From Halovenus sp. (GTDB taxonomy: Archaea > Halobacteriota > Halobacteria > Halobacteriales > Haloarculaceae): a stretch of 9,149 nucleotides of DNA. The notes under the pieces are model-generated. The model was given only the letters and a program-made list of their open reading frames with translations, was not told the DNA's origin and ran no database searches. The position numbers and the translations under genes were made by a program. Shown here piece by piece: positions 1-6,456 of this stretch (positions are counted from its first letter, which is position 1; each line of letters starts with the position of its first letter). The stretch spans positions 1 through 9,149 of the forward strand of contig PUNZ01000222.1 in the NCBI GenBank assembly GCA_003551945.1, read 5' to 3'.

Positions 1-66
1 AATCACCTCGCCCTCAAGTCGGGGACGCTGAACGGGAACGGCGATTACACGCCTTCCACGGTATAG
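1..66 (+). CDS. tnpB: TnpB (IS200/IS605 family), C-terminal end only
   Basis: The first 21 codons of the window read to a TAG at 64-66 and end in LALKSGTLNGNGDYTPST-V, a tail I recognise from haloarchaeal IS200/IS605-type TnpB (OrfB) proteins. TnpB proteins are RNA-guided nucleases related to the ancestors of Cas12, encoded by IS605/IS1341-type elements. None of the RuvC or zinc-ribbon core is in the window, so I cannot tell whether the gene is intact or whether a tnpA lies beside it. The assignment rests on this short tail plus the typical right-end hairpin that begins 28 nt after the stop. The gene continues beyond the left edge. Confidence 0.6.
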   Translation, partial: NHLALKSGTLNGNGDYTPSTV

Positions 67-120
67 TGGATAGACCGGGAGTCCACCGACAAACCTCGGC
101 GTTCACGCCGAGGTAGGTGA
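67..120 (+). mobile_element. Right end of IS200/IS605 element with subterminal hairpin (probable 3' part of omega/reRNA)
   Basis: Just after the tnpB stop, 94-101 (CCTCGGCG) and 106-113 (CGCCGAGG) form a perfect 8-bp stem with a TTCA loop. A weaker stem GTGGA/TCCAC pairs 66-70 with 82-86. IS200/IS605 elements end without terminal inverted repeats but with such subterminal hairpins, and in TnpB systems the same segment is the 3' scaffold of the guide RNA, whose guide is the DNA just past the right end. The exact end cannot be fixed from one copy. I place it at about 113-120, so the guide would begin near 115-121 with sequence like TGATTGCTTTCATCAG. That last step is inference. Confidence 0.55.
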
Positions 121-423
121 TTGCTTTCATCAGCGCAATCTGCTCTTTCCAGACGCCATCTCGGATACCATCGCTGCCTGTTGTTTCAGCTTCTGGTGTG
201 TGCTCTGGTTCTACGACTTGCCCACCGTCTGTTTTGCGACGTGTCCCCCTCTTTTTGGGGTCTTGTCTGTCCGCTGTGTTGCTTGTTAGTCTTGACCAGA
301 GTGTCATCGTCGTGGACGAGGCGTACACAGCCTTTCACTGTTCTGGTCTGGTTATCAAAAGTTGATATCCGTTGGCAGCTGCTCTCCAGAGACGAGACTT
401 TCCTTGGGGTAGAAGTGCGTAAG
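121..423. other. Intergenic stretch, no supported gene
   Basis: Between the IS end and the promoter of the TRAM gene there are about 300 nt in which several overlapping ORFs are open on both strands, but none has a recognisable product, a promoter box at the right distance, or convincing protein composition. A run of CCCC (246-249) and GGGG (257-260) around a T-rich loop can form a short hairpin. The DNA may be the decayed remainder of whatever the IS element landed in, but nothing here proves that. Confidence 0.5.
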
Positions 424-425
424 CG

Positions 426-431
426 TTTAAT
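426..431 (+). promoter_or_regulatory. TATA box of the TRAM gene
   Basis: TTTAAT is centred about 27 nt upstream of the ATG at 455, the distance expected if transcription starts at or next to the start codon. It supports 455, rather than the ATG at 450 in another frame, as the real start, and a leaderless mRNA. Confidence 0.55.
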
Positions 432-454
432 CCACGCCCAGAGTATCGCATGGC

Positions 455-892
455 ATGGCTGACTGTCCACTCGCCGAGGATTGCCCGAGTTTTCGCGAAC
501 GTATCGAAGGAATGGGATGTCAACACTACGGCGACCGGAGCGGTACAGAGTGGTGTAATCATTATAACCAACCGATTTCGGACCTGAAATCCCAGCCGGT
601 GAAACCCGGCGAGGAAGTCGTTATCGAAGTTGAGGATATTCACGAGAGCGGTGCCGGTGTCGGCCGCACCGACGATGGGTTTATTGTGATGGTTGACGGA
701 TTGCTCCCACCGACTCGTGCTCGCGTCGAAATCACGAAAGTCCGGTCCAACCACGCCCGCGGGAAAGAACTTGAACGACTCCCTGACGAGGAGGGCGATG
801 GTGTGGAAGAGGAGTCAGACGACTCCGATTCATCAACAGCCGACAAAGATAACCCTCGACTTGGTAGTCGCGACAACTTCTGGGGCGGGTAG
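455..892 (+). CDS. TRAM domain-containing protein with N-terminal Cys motif
   Basis: This 145-residue protein is a haloarchaeal single-domain TRAM protein. Residues about 49-103 (PVKPGEEVVIEVEDIHESG, then GVGR, GFIVMVDGLLP and ARVEITKV) form the small beta-barrel TRAM fold, an RNA-binding module also found in TrmA and MiaB tRNA-modifying enzymes. No methyltransferase or radical-SAM domain is attached, so it probably acts as an RNA-binding or RNA-chaperone protein; its target is unknown. The N-terminus has Cys4, Cys10, Cys22 and Cys34 in a spacing that could bind a metal, which is inference. Residues 111-135 are an acidic, Ser-rich linker, followed by the terminal LGSRDNFWGG that I recognise from haloarchaeal homologues. 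The ATG is preceded by a TATA box at leaderless distance. It is probably transcribed alone: the next gene starts 78 nt downstream with its own box. Confidence 0.88.
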   Translation: MADCPLAEDCPSFRERIEGMGCQHYGDRSGTEWCNHYNQPISDLKSQPVKPGEEVVIEVEDIHESGAGVGRTDDGFIVMVDGLLPPTRARVEITKVRSNHARGKELERLPDEEGDGVEEESDDSDSSTADKDNPRLGSRDNFWGG

Positions 893-941
893 AGACACCC
901 GCTGGACAGCCCTCACAGCCTTTTTCTGGACAGTCAAATCC

Positions 942-947
942 TTTACG
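942..947 (+). promoter_or_regulatory. TATA-like box of the SDR gene
   Basis: TTTACG is centred about 27 nt before ATG 971. This favours 971 as a leaderless start over the upstream in-frame ATG at 947, which would place the box inside the coding region. Confidence 0.45.
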
Positions 948-970
948 TGCTGGGAAGCGAACATCCCTAC

Positions 971-1756
971 ATGGACCTGAACCTTTCCGGTAACGTTGCG
1001 CTTTGTACAGCGGCAAGCAGTGGACTTGGTCTTGCAAGCGCGGAATCGCTGGCGCGCGAAGGCGCACACGTCGTCATCTGTGGCCGCACTGAATCCCGCC
1101 TCGATGGTGCTGGCGAGCAGCTTGACACCGCAGGCAGCGGCGACGTGCTGACGGTCCAGGCTGACCTGACTGACCGTGACCATGTGACCGCACTCGTCGA
1201 AGAGACCGTCGACACTTTCGGTGGCATCGACCACGTCGTCACGAGTGCTGGCGGCCCGCCAAGCGGCCCGTTTCTGGAGATGGACGATGATGATTGGTAC
1301 AATGCCTATGACCTGCTTGTAATGAGCGCTGTCTGGACGCTTCGAGAGAGCTATCCGTATCTTCGGGAGTCTGACGCTGGCTCTGCCGTTGCCATCACTT
1401 CGCGAACGGTCCAAGAGGTCGCTGATGGGCTGGTGCTTTCGAACGCCGTCCGTCGAACTGTTATTGGACTTGTTAAAACACTCTCTCGGGAGTTTGCACC
1501 TGAGGTTCGGGTTAACGCGCTCCTTCCGGGTGCACACGAGACTGCACGTATTGAGGAACTCATTGAGGCATCCGTTGAGCGCGGCGAGGTTGCCGATTAC
1601 GACGCCGGATACGACGAGTGGGCAGGCGACGTTCCGCTTGACCGCATCGGTGAGCCACGGGAACTCGGTGATGTCGCAGCATTCCTTGCAAGCGACCGGG
1701 CAAGTTACGTCAACGGAGCGGCAATTCCTGTCGATGGTGGCTCGCTTCGGAGTTAA
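971..1756 (+). CDS. SDR-family oxidoreductase, BKR-like subgroup with non-canonical active site
   Basis: The 261-residue product has the length and Rossmann layout of classical short-chain dehydrogenases. It has a glycine-rich dinucleotide loop TAASSGLG (13-20), a DLTD acidic turn (65-68), a SAGG segment (92-95) where NNAG is usual, and the C-terminal pattern FLASDRASYVNGAAIPVDGG. Ser144 fits the catalytic Ser, but the positions 13 and 17 residues later, normally Tyr and Lys of YxxxK, are Ser157 and Arg161 (SNAVR). The first Gly of TGxxxGxG is also Ala. This matches the BKR-like SDR subgroup described as lacking a perfect cofactor motif and catalytic tetrad, so it is probably a family trait rather than damage. 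Substrate and even redox activity are unknown; any 3-oxoacyl-ACP reductase annotation would be unsafe. I chose ATG 971 over ATG 947 from the promoter spacing and the typical MDLxLxG N-terminus. Confidence 0.88.
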   Translation: MDLNLSGNVALCTAASSGLGLASAESLAREGAHVVICGRTESRLDGAGEQLDTAGSGDVLTVQADLTDRDHVTALVEETVDTFGGIDHVVTSAGGPPSGPFLEMDDDDWYNAYDLLVMSAVWTLRESYPYLRESDAGSAVAITSRTVQEVADGLVLSNAVRRTVIGLVKTLSREFAPEVRVNALLPGAHETARIEELIEASVERGEVADYDAGYDEWAGDVPLDRIGEPRELGDVAAFLASDRASYVNGAAIPVDGGSLRS

Positions 1757-1815
1757 TAACTCATCGCCTGGGCCGAATCCGTTCGGCTAATTCTCAGCAG
1801 GCTAGATTGGTTCCG

Positions 1816-1824
1816 AATAATTAT
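1816..1824 (+). promoter_or_regulatory. TATA box of the histidine kinase gene
   Basis: AATAATTAT is centred about 29 nt before GTG 1850 and is the clearest A/T box in the 93-nt gap after the SDR gene. It supports separate transcription from the SDR gene and a leaderless GTG start. Confidence 0.55.
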
Positions 1825-1849
1825 CATCGAGTAGAACAAACGTCCGCTT

Positions 1850-4036
1850 GTGCTTTCGCCGGTGACAGTGTCCTTCGTGGGGGAGGAACAACGGGGGTAT
1901 GACCTACTCCGGCAACTTGGGACTCATCTCTACCGGCCGGTCAACGTATTGACGACCGAGCCAACAGCCGTGCAAACCGTCCTGTCCGATGACATTGATT
2001 GTGTCGTCTGTGACCGGTCAGTCACTGCAGACGAGTTACAATCGGTCGTGAATGCGCTTTCGAATCATGCCGCCCGCATTCCGCTTATCGAACGAACGGG
2101 CGAGATTGCTGCCGTTCCGGATAGCATTGACACATATTATCTCTCCCCGGATACGGAGCCACCGGACGCAACTGAGGAGATACTGGGTGTGTTGCTTGAT
2201 TCGGTTTTTTCGACTGAGACCGGCACAACCTCTCGCTTCCCGGGTGCTTATTTGGCCGTCGACCCGACGTGGGCGGTCGTCGACGTTGACCCGACGCTTG
2301 CTTCGTGGAATGATACGAAACCGTCGTTGCTCGTCGGCAAGAACCTGTTTGAGGTCTTTCCAACGTGGAACGAATCGGCGCTCGGCACGGCCTGTCGGGA
2401 GGCGATGGAGACTGACGAATCGACGGCAGTCGTCGTCGGTGAAGCAATCGGGCGGCCGCTTGAGGCACATATCTCCCCCTGTGCGGATGGTGGTCTCGAA
2501 TGTTTCCTGTACGAACGACTCGAACAAGAAGACGACCAACCCGCAGAAACCGACCGCGATTCATCAGACGCTGTTCCAGCGGCCGCCCAGGCAGCGACCC
2601 CTGAGTACGACGATACGCTTGAACGCATCACTGACGCATTTGTCGCATTGGACAACGAAGACCGGTTTGTCTATCTCAACAGCAAGGCAGCATCCTTGCT
2701 CGATGTTGACGCTGAGTCCGTCCTTGGCGTCCAGTTCTGGGAGACGTTTCCGGCGGCGATGACCTCTGATTTCTACGTGGAGTTTACTGAGGCGATGGAG
2801 ACACAGGAATCTACCCGCTTCGAGGAGTATTATCGTCCAAGCGAAAGCTGGTTCGAGGTGACGGCCTATCCCTCTCCTGATGGTCTCTCAATTTTCTTCC
2901 GCGACATTACCGCTCGGGTTGCACTCAGGCAGAAACTCGAAGCACTTCACGAGGTTTCACAGGACCTCATTGTCGCCGGCTCGGATATCGACGTTGCACA
3001 AACGGCTGTGGCTGCAGCCGAAGACATTCTGGGGTTTCCCCGCACCGTTGTTTGGCGGTACGACCAGTCAGCAGAACGGCTCAAACCGCTTGCGTACTCC
3101 GAGTCAATTTCCGACGAAGAAATGACGCCACTTGAGCCGAGACATGAGTTTGTTTGGCGGGTGTTCGAGCGGGGCGAACACCGTCTCCTTGGCTCCGGAT
3201 TGATTACCACTTCCGCCTCGCACCATCCGTCGGACGCCTCTTCCGAACTCCTAGTTCCAATCAGTGATGCAGGGGTTCTCGGCGCATACTCACCGACCGA
3301 GGATGCGTTTGATGAGACGGACGTCGAACTGTCCCGACTCCTTGCGAGTACCGTGGCTTCGGCGTTCGCGCGGACGAAACGCGAACGCCAACTTGCCCAG
3401 CGAAACGAACGGCTCAACGATTTTGCAAGCGTCGTCTCACACGACCTTCGCAATCCACTCAACGTTGCGTCCCTCCATACAGACTTGGCTCGGCGGGATG
3501 ACGACCCTGAATCTCATCTCGAGAAAATCGAGTCCTCGCTGAAACGGATGGACAACCTTATCGATGATTTGCTTGCCCGTGCACGCGGTGACCAAGAGCT
3601 GACTCGGAACGAGCAGTCGTTGGCAGCGCTTGCTCGGGCGGCCTGGGCAACCGTCGAAACAGGCGACTCAACGCTCGATATTGCTGCTGATGTTACGCTC
3701 AGTGCGGACAAAGAGCGCCTGATACAGGCGCTTGAGAACCTCTTTCGAAACGCTGTGGAACACAGTAACGGACCGGTTTCTGTCCGCGTTGGTCATGATG
3801 ACCGTGGCTTTTTTGTCGCCGATGACGGGCCTGGGATTCCCCCGGAACAGCGAGAGACCATCTTTGAGCAGGGAGTCAGTCACTCCGAGACGGGCACTGG
3901 ATATGGACTTGCTATCGTCACCGATATCGTTGAGGCACATGGCTGGGATATCCGAGTTACTGACAGCGCCACAGGCGGCGCTCGGTTTGAGATTGATGGC
4001 GTCGCATCGATGGCAATCGACCACAGGGCGCGGTGA
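1850..4036 (+). CDS. Soluble sensor histidine kinase: pseudo-receiver, PAS-like, PAS, GAF, HisKA, HATPase
   Basis: The 728-residue protein has no transmembrane segment, so it should sense a cytoplasmic signal. Residues 5-120 resemble a receiver domain in which Asp55 (CVVCD) is kept, but the acidic pair after strand 1 is replaced by GEEQRG. A weak PAS-like domain follows (about 130-222), then a PAS domain (about 255-355, ending in FFRDITAR) and a GAF domain (about 362-510). HisKA carries the phospho-acceptor His531 in SHDLRNPL. The ATPase domain has the N-box NLFRNAVEH (630-638), G1 DDGPGI (658-663), F-box IFEQG (671-675) and G2 TGTGYGLAIV (681-690), so it looks active. Start is GTG at 1850; GTG codons at 1862 and 1868 are alternatives. 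No partner response regulator is in the window. It ends 6 nt from the convergent tatC. Ligand and output are unknown. Confidence 0.9.
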   Translation: MLSPVTVSFVGEEQRGYDLLRQLGTHLYRPVNVLTTEPTAVQTVLSDDIDCVVCDRSVTADELQSVVNALSNHAARIPLIERTGEIAAVPDSIDTYYLSPDTEPPDATEEILGVLLDSVFSTETGTTSRFPGAYLAVDPTWAVVDVDPTLASWNDTKPSLLVGKNLFEVFPTWNESALGTACREAMETDESTAVVVGEAIGRPLEAHISPCADGGLECFLYERLEQEDDQPAETDRDSSDAVPAAAQAATPEYDDTLERITDAFVALDNEDRFVYLNSKAASLLDVDAESVLGVQFWETFPAAMTSDFYVEFTEAMETQESTRFEEYYRPSESWFEVTAYPSPDGLSIFFRDITARVALRQKLEALHEVSQDLIVAGSDIDVAQTAVAAAEDILGFPRTVVWRYDQSAERLKPLAYSESISDEEMTPLEPRHEFVWRVFERGEHRLLGSGLITTSASHHPSDASSELLVPISDAGVLGAYSPTEDAFDETDVELSRLLASTVASAFARTKRERQLAQRNERLNDFASVVSHDLRNPLNVASLHTDLARRDDDPESHLEKIESSLKRMDNLIDDLLARARGDQELTRNEQSLAALARAAWATVETGDSTLDIAADVTLSADKERLIQALENLFRNAVEHSNGPVSVRVGHDDRGFFVADDGPGIPPEQRETIFEQGVSHSETGTGYGLAIVTDIVEAHGWDIRVTDSATGGARFEIDGVASMAIDHRAR

Positions 4037-4042
4037 CGGTCG

Positions 4043-5257
4043 TTATCGACCGGTCCACCGGAGCAACAGCAGCGTAATCTCGAACAGCCCAATCATGGTT
4101 ATTGCGACCATCAGCGGTGCCATACCGGTTGGGTCGGGGCTGAACAGAAACGCCACACCAGCGAAGACGACCCAGAAGATAATTCGCTTATCTTCGAGCC
4201 AGAGCCGGGTGGTGATACCCATCATGATTGCCAGCATCATAAACAGCGGAATCTGGAAAATAATCGCAAATAAGCCCATCATCAACAGGATGAGGTCGAA
4301 CGTTTCCATCAGCCCGAATGCGATTCCTTCCTCTTCAACCACGCCAGCCGAGTAGAACATGAAGTATTCGAAGATGAACGGGAGAATGAGGAAGTACGCG
4401 AAGGCAACACCCACCAGCGCAAGGACGAGGCTGGTCGGCACGGATGCCAGATAGTAGCGTCGCTCCTGTGGATACAGGCCCGGGCGCATGAACAGATAGG
4501 TCTGATAGACAAATACCGGAAGCGCGAGGATTAACCCCGCTAGCGAAGCCACTTTCAGCCGCGTTATCAACAGCCCGAGTGGATGGTAGACACGTGGACA
4601 CGCCCCGTCTTCGGGGTCACCGACACATTCCGTAATCCCGCCGCTCGGTGCTGGAAGGTATGAATACCAGAGGAAATTTGCGATATCGGCTGAGACGGGG
4701 AAGACAACAAGACTCACGCCACCCATCACCACAATCACTGCCAACAGCCGTTTCAACATCTCCTCGATATGGGCAGTCAGCGGCATCTCCTGGTCGTCCG
4801 GTGCCCCATCGAGTATCCCGCCTTCGTCGTCTTCGACCGTTCCGCCGTCTGTCTCTGAGTCTACGTCTTCTTCTTCATCATCTTCGTCTGACTCGCTTTC
4901 ATCTGCCTCGTCTTCTTCGCTTGACTCGCTTTCTCCCGTCTCGTCTTTTTCTTCGTCATCTTCGCCGCCCTCGTCTTCCATTCCCCATTCGGCGTCAAAG
5001 ATACCGACGCTTTCGGTCGAATCGTCCTCTTCGTCACTACCTGCCTCCTCATCGTCGGTAGCCTCGTCTTCTTCGCCAGTCTCGCTTTCACCCACCTCCG
5101 CTTTTTCGTCCTCGGAGTCAGCTCCGGTATCTTCGGATTTGCTCTCCGGCTGAGCGTCTTGCTCAGTTTCGGCTGGAGAATCAGTCGGGGAACTGTCGGC
5201 AGCCTCGTCACTCGGCGAATCATCAGAGTGACCGGGCTGGTCGTCCCCGCTAGTCAT
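4043..5257 (-). CDS. tatC: Sec-independent translocase subunit TatC with long acidic N-terminal tail
   Basis: TatC is the membrane receptor for twin-arginine signal peptides in the Tat complex, which exports folded proteins and in haloarchaea carries much of the secretome. Residues about 157-404 are a complete single TatC domain: the conserved cytoplasmic start MPLTAHIEEMLKRL, six hydrophobic segments, the loop motif FMRPGLYPQERRYY (256-269), and FSPDPTGMAP before the last helix. The TM4 position that is Glu in Escherichia coli is Gln here (FQIP, Gln336). It is the one-domain type (TatCo-like), not the fused TatCt type. Residues 1-155 are an extra tail, about half Asp/Glu, which should face the cytoplasm. 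ATG 5257 is chosen because a box lies 27 nt upstream; starts nearer the core are possible. purO lies 102 nt upstream on the same strand. No tatA is in the window. Confidence 0.92.
   Translation of the reverse strand: MTSGDDQPGHSDDSPSDEAADSSPTDSPAETEQDAQPESKSEDTGADSEDEKAEVGESETGEEDEATDDEEAGSDEEDDSTESVGIFDAEWGMEDEGGEDDEEKDETGESESSEEDEADESESDEDDEEEDVDSETDGGTVEDDEGGILDGAPDDQEMPLTAHIEEMLKRLLAVIVVMGGVSLVVFPVSADIANFLWYSYLPAPSGGITECVGDPEDGACPRVYHPLGLLITRLKVASLAGLILALPVFVYQTYLFMRPGLYPQERRYYLASVPTSLVLALVGVAFAYFLILPFIFEYFMFYSAGVVEEEGIAFGLMETFDLILLMMGLFAIIFQIPLFMMLAIMMGITTRLWLEDKRIIFWVVFAGVAFLFSPDPTGMAPLMVAITMIGLFEITLLLLRWTGR
4861..5100 (-). repeat. Low-complexity Asp/Glu/Ser coding repeat in tatC tail
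   Basis: The plus strand here is a run of TCT, TCG and TCA triplets that encodes Glu, Asp and Ser on the minus strand. An imperfect 33-bp period is visible where GACTCGCTTTC occurs at 4890-4900 and again at 4923-4933, encoding similar ESES segments. Such tracts can change length by in-frame slippage, so tail length may vary between strains. Confidence 0.6.
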
Positions 5258-5281
5258 CGGCCTCTGGTTCGGTTTTGCCTC

Positions 5282-5287
5282 TTGTAA
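5282..5287 (-). promoter_or_regulatory. Possible TATA box of tatC
   Basis: On the minus strand TTACAA is centred about 27 nt before ATG 5257. It is a weak match but at the same distance as the boxes of the neighbouring genes, suggesting that tatC can be transcribed independently of purO. Confidence 0.35.
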
Positions 5288-5359
5288 GCCTTCTCATAGG
5301 CTGGCTTTTCGATTGCGTTGCCTTCTCATCCATCCTGCGAACTCGCTTGCCGTTCTCTT

Positions 5360-5959
5360 TTACTCGTTCACAACGGCCGTTTCGAACCTGTCATCGCGCA
5401 GTGAGACGCCGGCGGCACAGACTGTATGCTCAAACTCGTGGTCGTAGAGTTCGCGCGCAGCATCGGCTGCATCGCTCGCAGCGAGGTCGAACGACTCCGG
5501 GCTGTCATGTTCGTAGGTCGCAACCAGCGTTGGCTCGGTAACCTCTTTGACAATCAGTGCATCACGGCGAACTGTCCCAATCACGCCGGAGGGTCCATCG
5601 GCTGTCGTACTTGGATCATCTGCACCGACGACACCGGCGATTCGTGGCGTGTCGTAGACGTCCTTCTCGAAATCCAGCGCGAGCAGTGCGCTGGCGAGGG
5701 CATCACGTGCGGGATAGCCCAACTCCAGCTTTTCGGCGATTGGGTCCACGTGGGAGCCGTTGCCGATGACCGCCCCACCGTCTGTCAGGCGGAGGCAGTT
5801 GTACGAGATGTATGGGTTGTCCGTCTCCGGCGCATCGGGCGTCGGACCGACGGTAATCGCGTGCTCGCGCTCGATTGCTTGTCTGTTCGGGAACGACCGC
5901 GAGGAGACGCGATAGGCGCCCACCTCGGGACCAACGACGACGAACCGTCCAACGTACAT
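5360..5959 (-). CDS. purO: IMP cyclohydrolase, archaeal PurO type
   Basis: PurO closes the ring of 5-formamidoimidazole-4-carboxamide ribotide to IMP (EC 3.5.4.10), the last step of de novo purine synthesis in archaea, and is unrelated to the cyclohydrolase half of bacterial PurH. The 199-residue protein has the family length. It carries YRVSSRSFPNR (16-26), the segment YISYNCLR (50-57), VIGNGSHVDPI (64-74) and TPRIAGVVGADDP (104-116), which I recognise as PurO hallmarks. I start at ATG 5959 because MYVGRFVVVG is the family N-terminus and a weak box lies about 27 nt upstream. An in-frame ATG at 6016 would add 19 residues that look non-native and include a His-Thr-His run encoded by a CA repeat. 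The gene is divergent from tRNA-Gln and 102 nt from tatC. Confidence 0.92.
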   Translation of the reverse strand: MYVGRFVVVGPEVGAYRVSSRSFPNRQAIEREHAITVGPTPDAPETDNPYISYNCLRLTDGGAVIGNGSHVDPIAEKLELGYPARDALASALLALDFEKDVYDTPRIAGVVGADDPSTTADGPSGVIGTVRRDALIVKEVTEPTLVATYEHDSPESFDLAASDAADAARELYDHEFEHTVCAAGVSLRDDRFETAVVNE

Positions 5960-5981
5960 GCTCGGTGGTCCTGCGTGTGTG

Positions 5982-5989
5982 TGTATGTA
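5982..5989 (-). promoter_or_regulatory. Possible TATA box of purO beside a GT microsatellite
   Basis: On the minus strand TACATACA is centred about 27 nt before ATG 5959. It abuts a (GT)5 tract at 5975-5984 on the plus strand. The box is poor. The stronger-looking TTATGC at 6014-6019 would give a leader of about 30 nt instead. Confidence 0.25.
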
Positions 5990-6014
5990 GCTGTCGGAAT
6001 TGCTGTCGACACGC

Positions 6015-6021
6015 ATAAGTA
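6015..6021 (+). promoter_or_regulatory. TATA-like box of tRNA-Gln
   Basis: ATAAGTA is centred 28 nt upstream of the first base of the mature tRNA, the spacing usual for archaeal tRNA promoters. The same bases read on the minus strand may serve purO. Confidence 0.45.
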
Positions 6022-6045
6022 GGGCGATTGATTATCCACTCATGC

Positions 6046-6118
6046 AGTCCCGTGGTGTAGTGGCCAATCATGTGAGCTTCTGGGGCTCACGACGGAGGTT
6101 CGAATCCTCCCGGGACTA
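6046..6118 (+). tRNA. tRNA-Gln, anticodon CUG
   Basis: The 73-nt sequence folds as a full cloverleaf without intron. The acceptor is AGTCCCG (6046-6052) pairing with CGGGACT (6111-6117), with discriminator A. The D loop has A14 and G18G19. The anticodon stem is TGAGC/GCTCA with loop TTCTGGG, whose anticodon CTG is at 6080-6082. The T stem is GGAGG/CCTCC around TTCGAAT. The D stem is weak: a G-U pair at 10-25 and a T-T mismatch at 13-22. U33 and G37 are as expected, and CCA is not encoded. It decodes CAG; in haloarchaea Gln-tRNA is generally made through the amidotransferase route. A short TTTT follows at 6119-6122 and may end transcription. Its 3' end is duplicated downstream. Confidence 0.95.
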
Positions 6119-6120
6119 TT
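6097..6120 (+). repeat. Direct repeat copy 1 (att-like), inside tRNA-Gln 3' end
   Basis: This 24-bp sequence spans the last two T-stem bases, the T loop, the 3' acceptor strand and two flanking T. It is repeated perfectly at 6189-6212. The repeat begins in the T arm and runs to just past the tRNA end, exactly the shape of an att core used by tyrosine integrases that insert at tRNA genes. Confidence 0.8.
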
Positions 6121-6188
6121 TTGCGGCGAACAACTCGTGAGCCGCAACTATCCTCGTTGATTCGAGCCCAGAAGGCGAGAGCCTTCGT
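6121..6188 (+). other. 68-nt spacer between the two att-like repeats, with two hairpins
   Basis: TTGCGGC (6121-6127) pairs perfectly with GCCGCAA (6141-6147) around a 13-nt loop, and GAAGGC (6171-6176) pairs with GCCTTC (6181-6186) around GAGA. The first hairpin is preceded by TTTT. No ORF is present. The spacer could be the scar of an integrated element or the end of one. Confidence 0.5.
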
Positions 6189-6212
6189 GGTTCGAATCCT
6201 CCCGGGACTATT
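6189..6212 (+). repeat. Direct repeat copy 2 (att-like), partial tRNA-Gln 3' end
   Basis: This is identical to 6097-6120 over 24 bp and diverges immediately on both sides (T instead of A before; ACTTCGG after the shared TT). The 5' half of the T stem (GGAG) is missing, so this is not a tRNA gene but a displaced 3' fragment. Confidence 0.8.
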
Positions 6213-6456
6213 ACTTCGGACGTTTGAATCCTTACAGCCGTGAGCGGTTGCTGCCACACGGACTGAGGTGAGAGACGTTCAGCACGTTGTGCGTGCCCGA
6301 GGATGGCATCGTGAATTCCGTGAACGTGTCCTGATGTGTTCAGTCTATACCACCGGCCGAGCCATGACCCAGCAAAAGTGAACCGTTCGCGGTATTTAGA
6401 GCGCCGTACCAGATATCACCTGACAGGCTGTTTTTCAAGCAGGTCGCTCACTTAGT
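6213..6456. other. Intergenic stretch downstream of the att-like repeat
   Basis: No ORF of convincing composition, RNA fold or IS end is visible in this stretch. It holds the first copy of a motif (GCGCCGTACCAGATATCA, 6401-6418) that recurs before the NosL-like gene. Confidence 0.4.

Noticed and set aside
14..470. Overlapping minus-strand frames across the region left of the TRAM gene (14-328 and 186-470)
   Set aside because: One of them reads straight through the IS right-end hairpin and neither resembles a known protein. They have no promoter box and look like open frames in decayed or non-coding DNA.
947..970. Upstream in-frame ATG giving an 8-residue longer SDR
   Set aside because: The added residues are not typical of the family, and the TATA-like box would fall at the codon itself. 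ATG 971 fits promoter spacing and homologue starts.
4861..5223. Lys/Arg-rich frames on both strands over the acidic tail of tatC
   Set aside because: They are shadows of the Asp/Glu/Ser codon repeat, shifted by one base. They have no independent evidence.
5960..6016. 19-residue N-terminal extension of PurO from ATG 6016
   Set aside because: PurO proteins start at MYVGRF-type sequence. The extension is encoded partly by a CA repeat and by likely promoter DNA.
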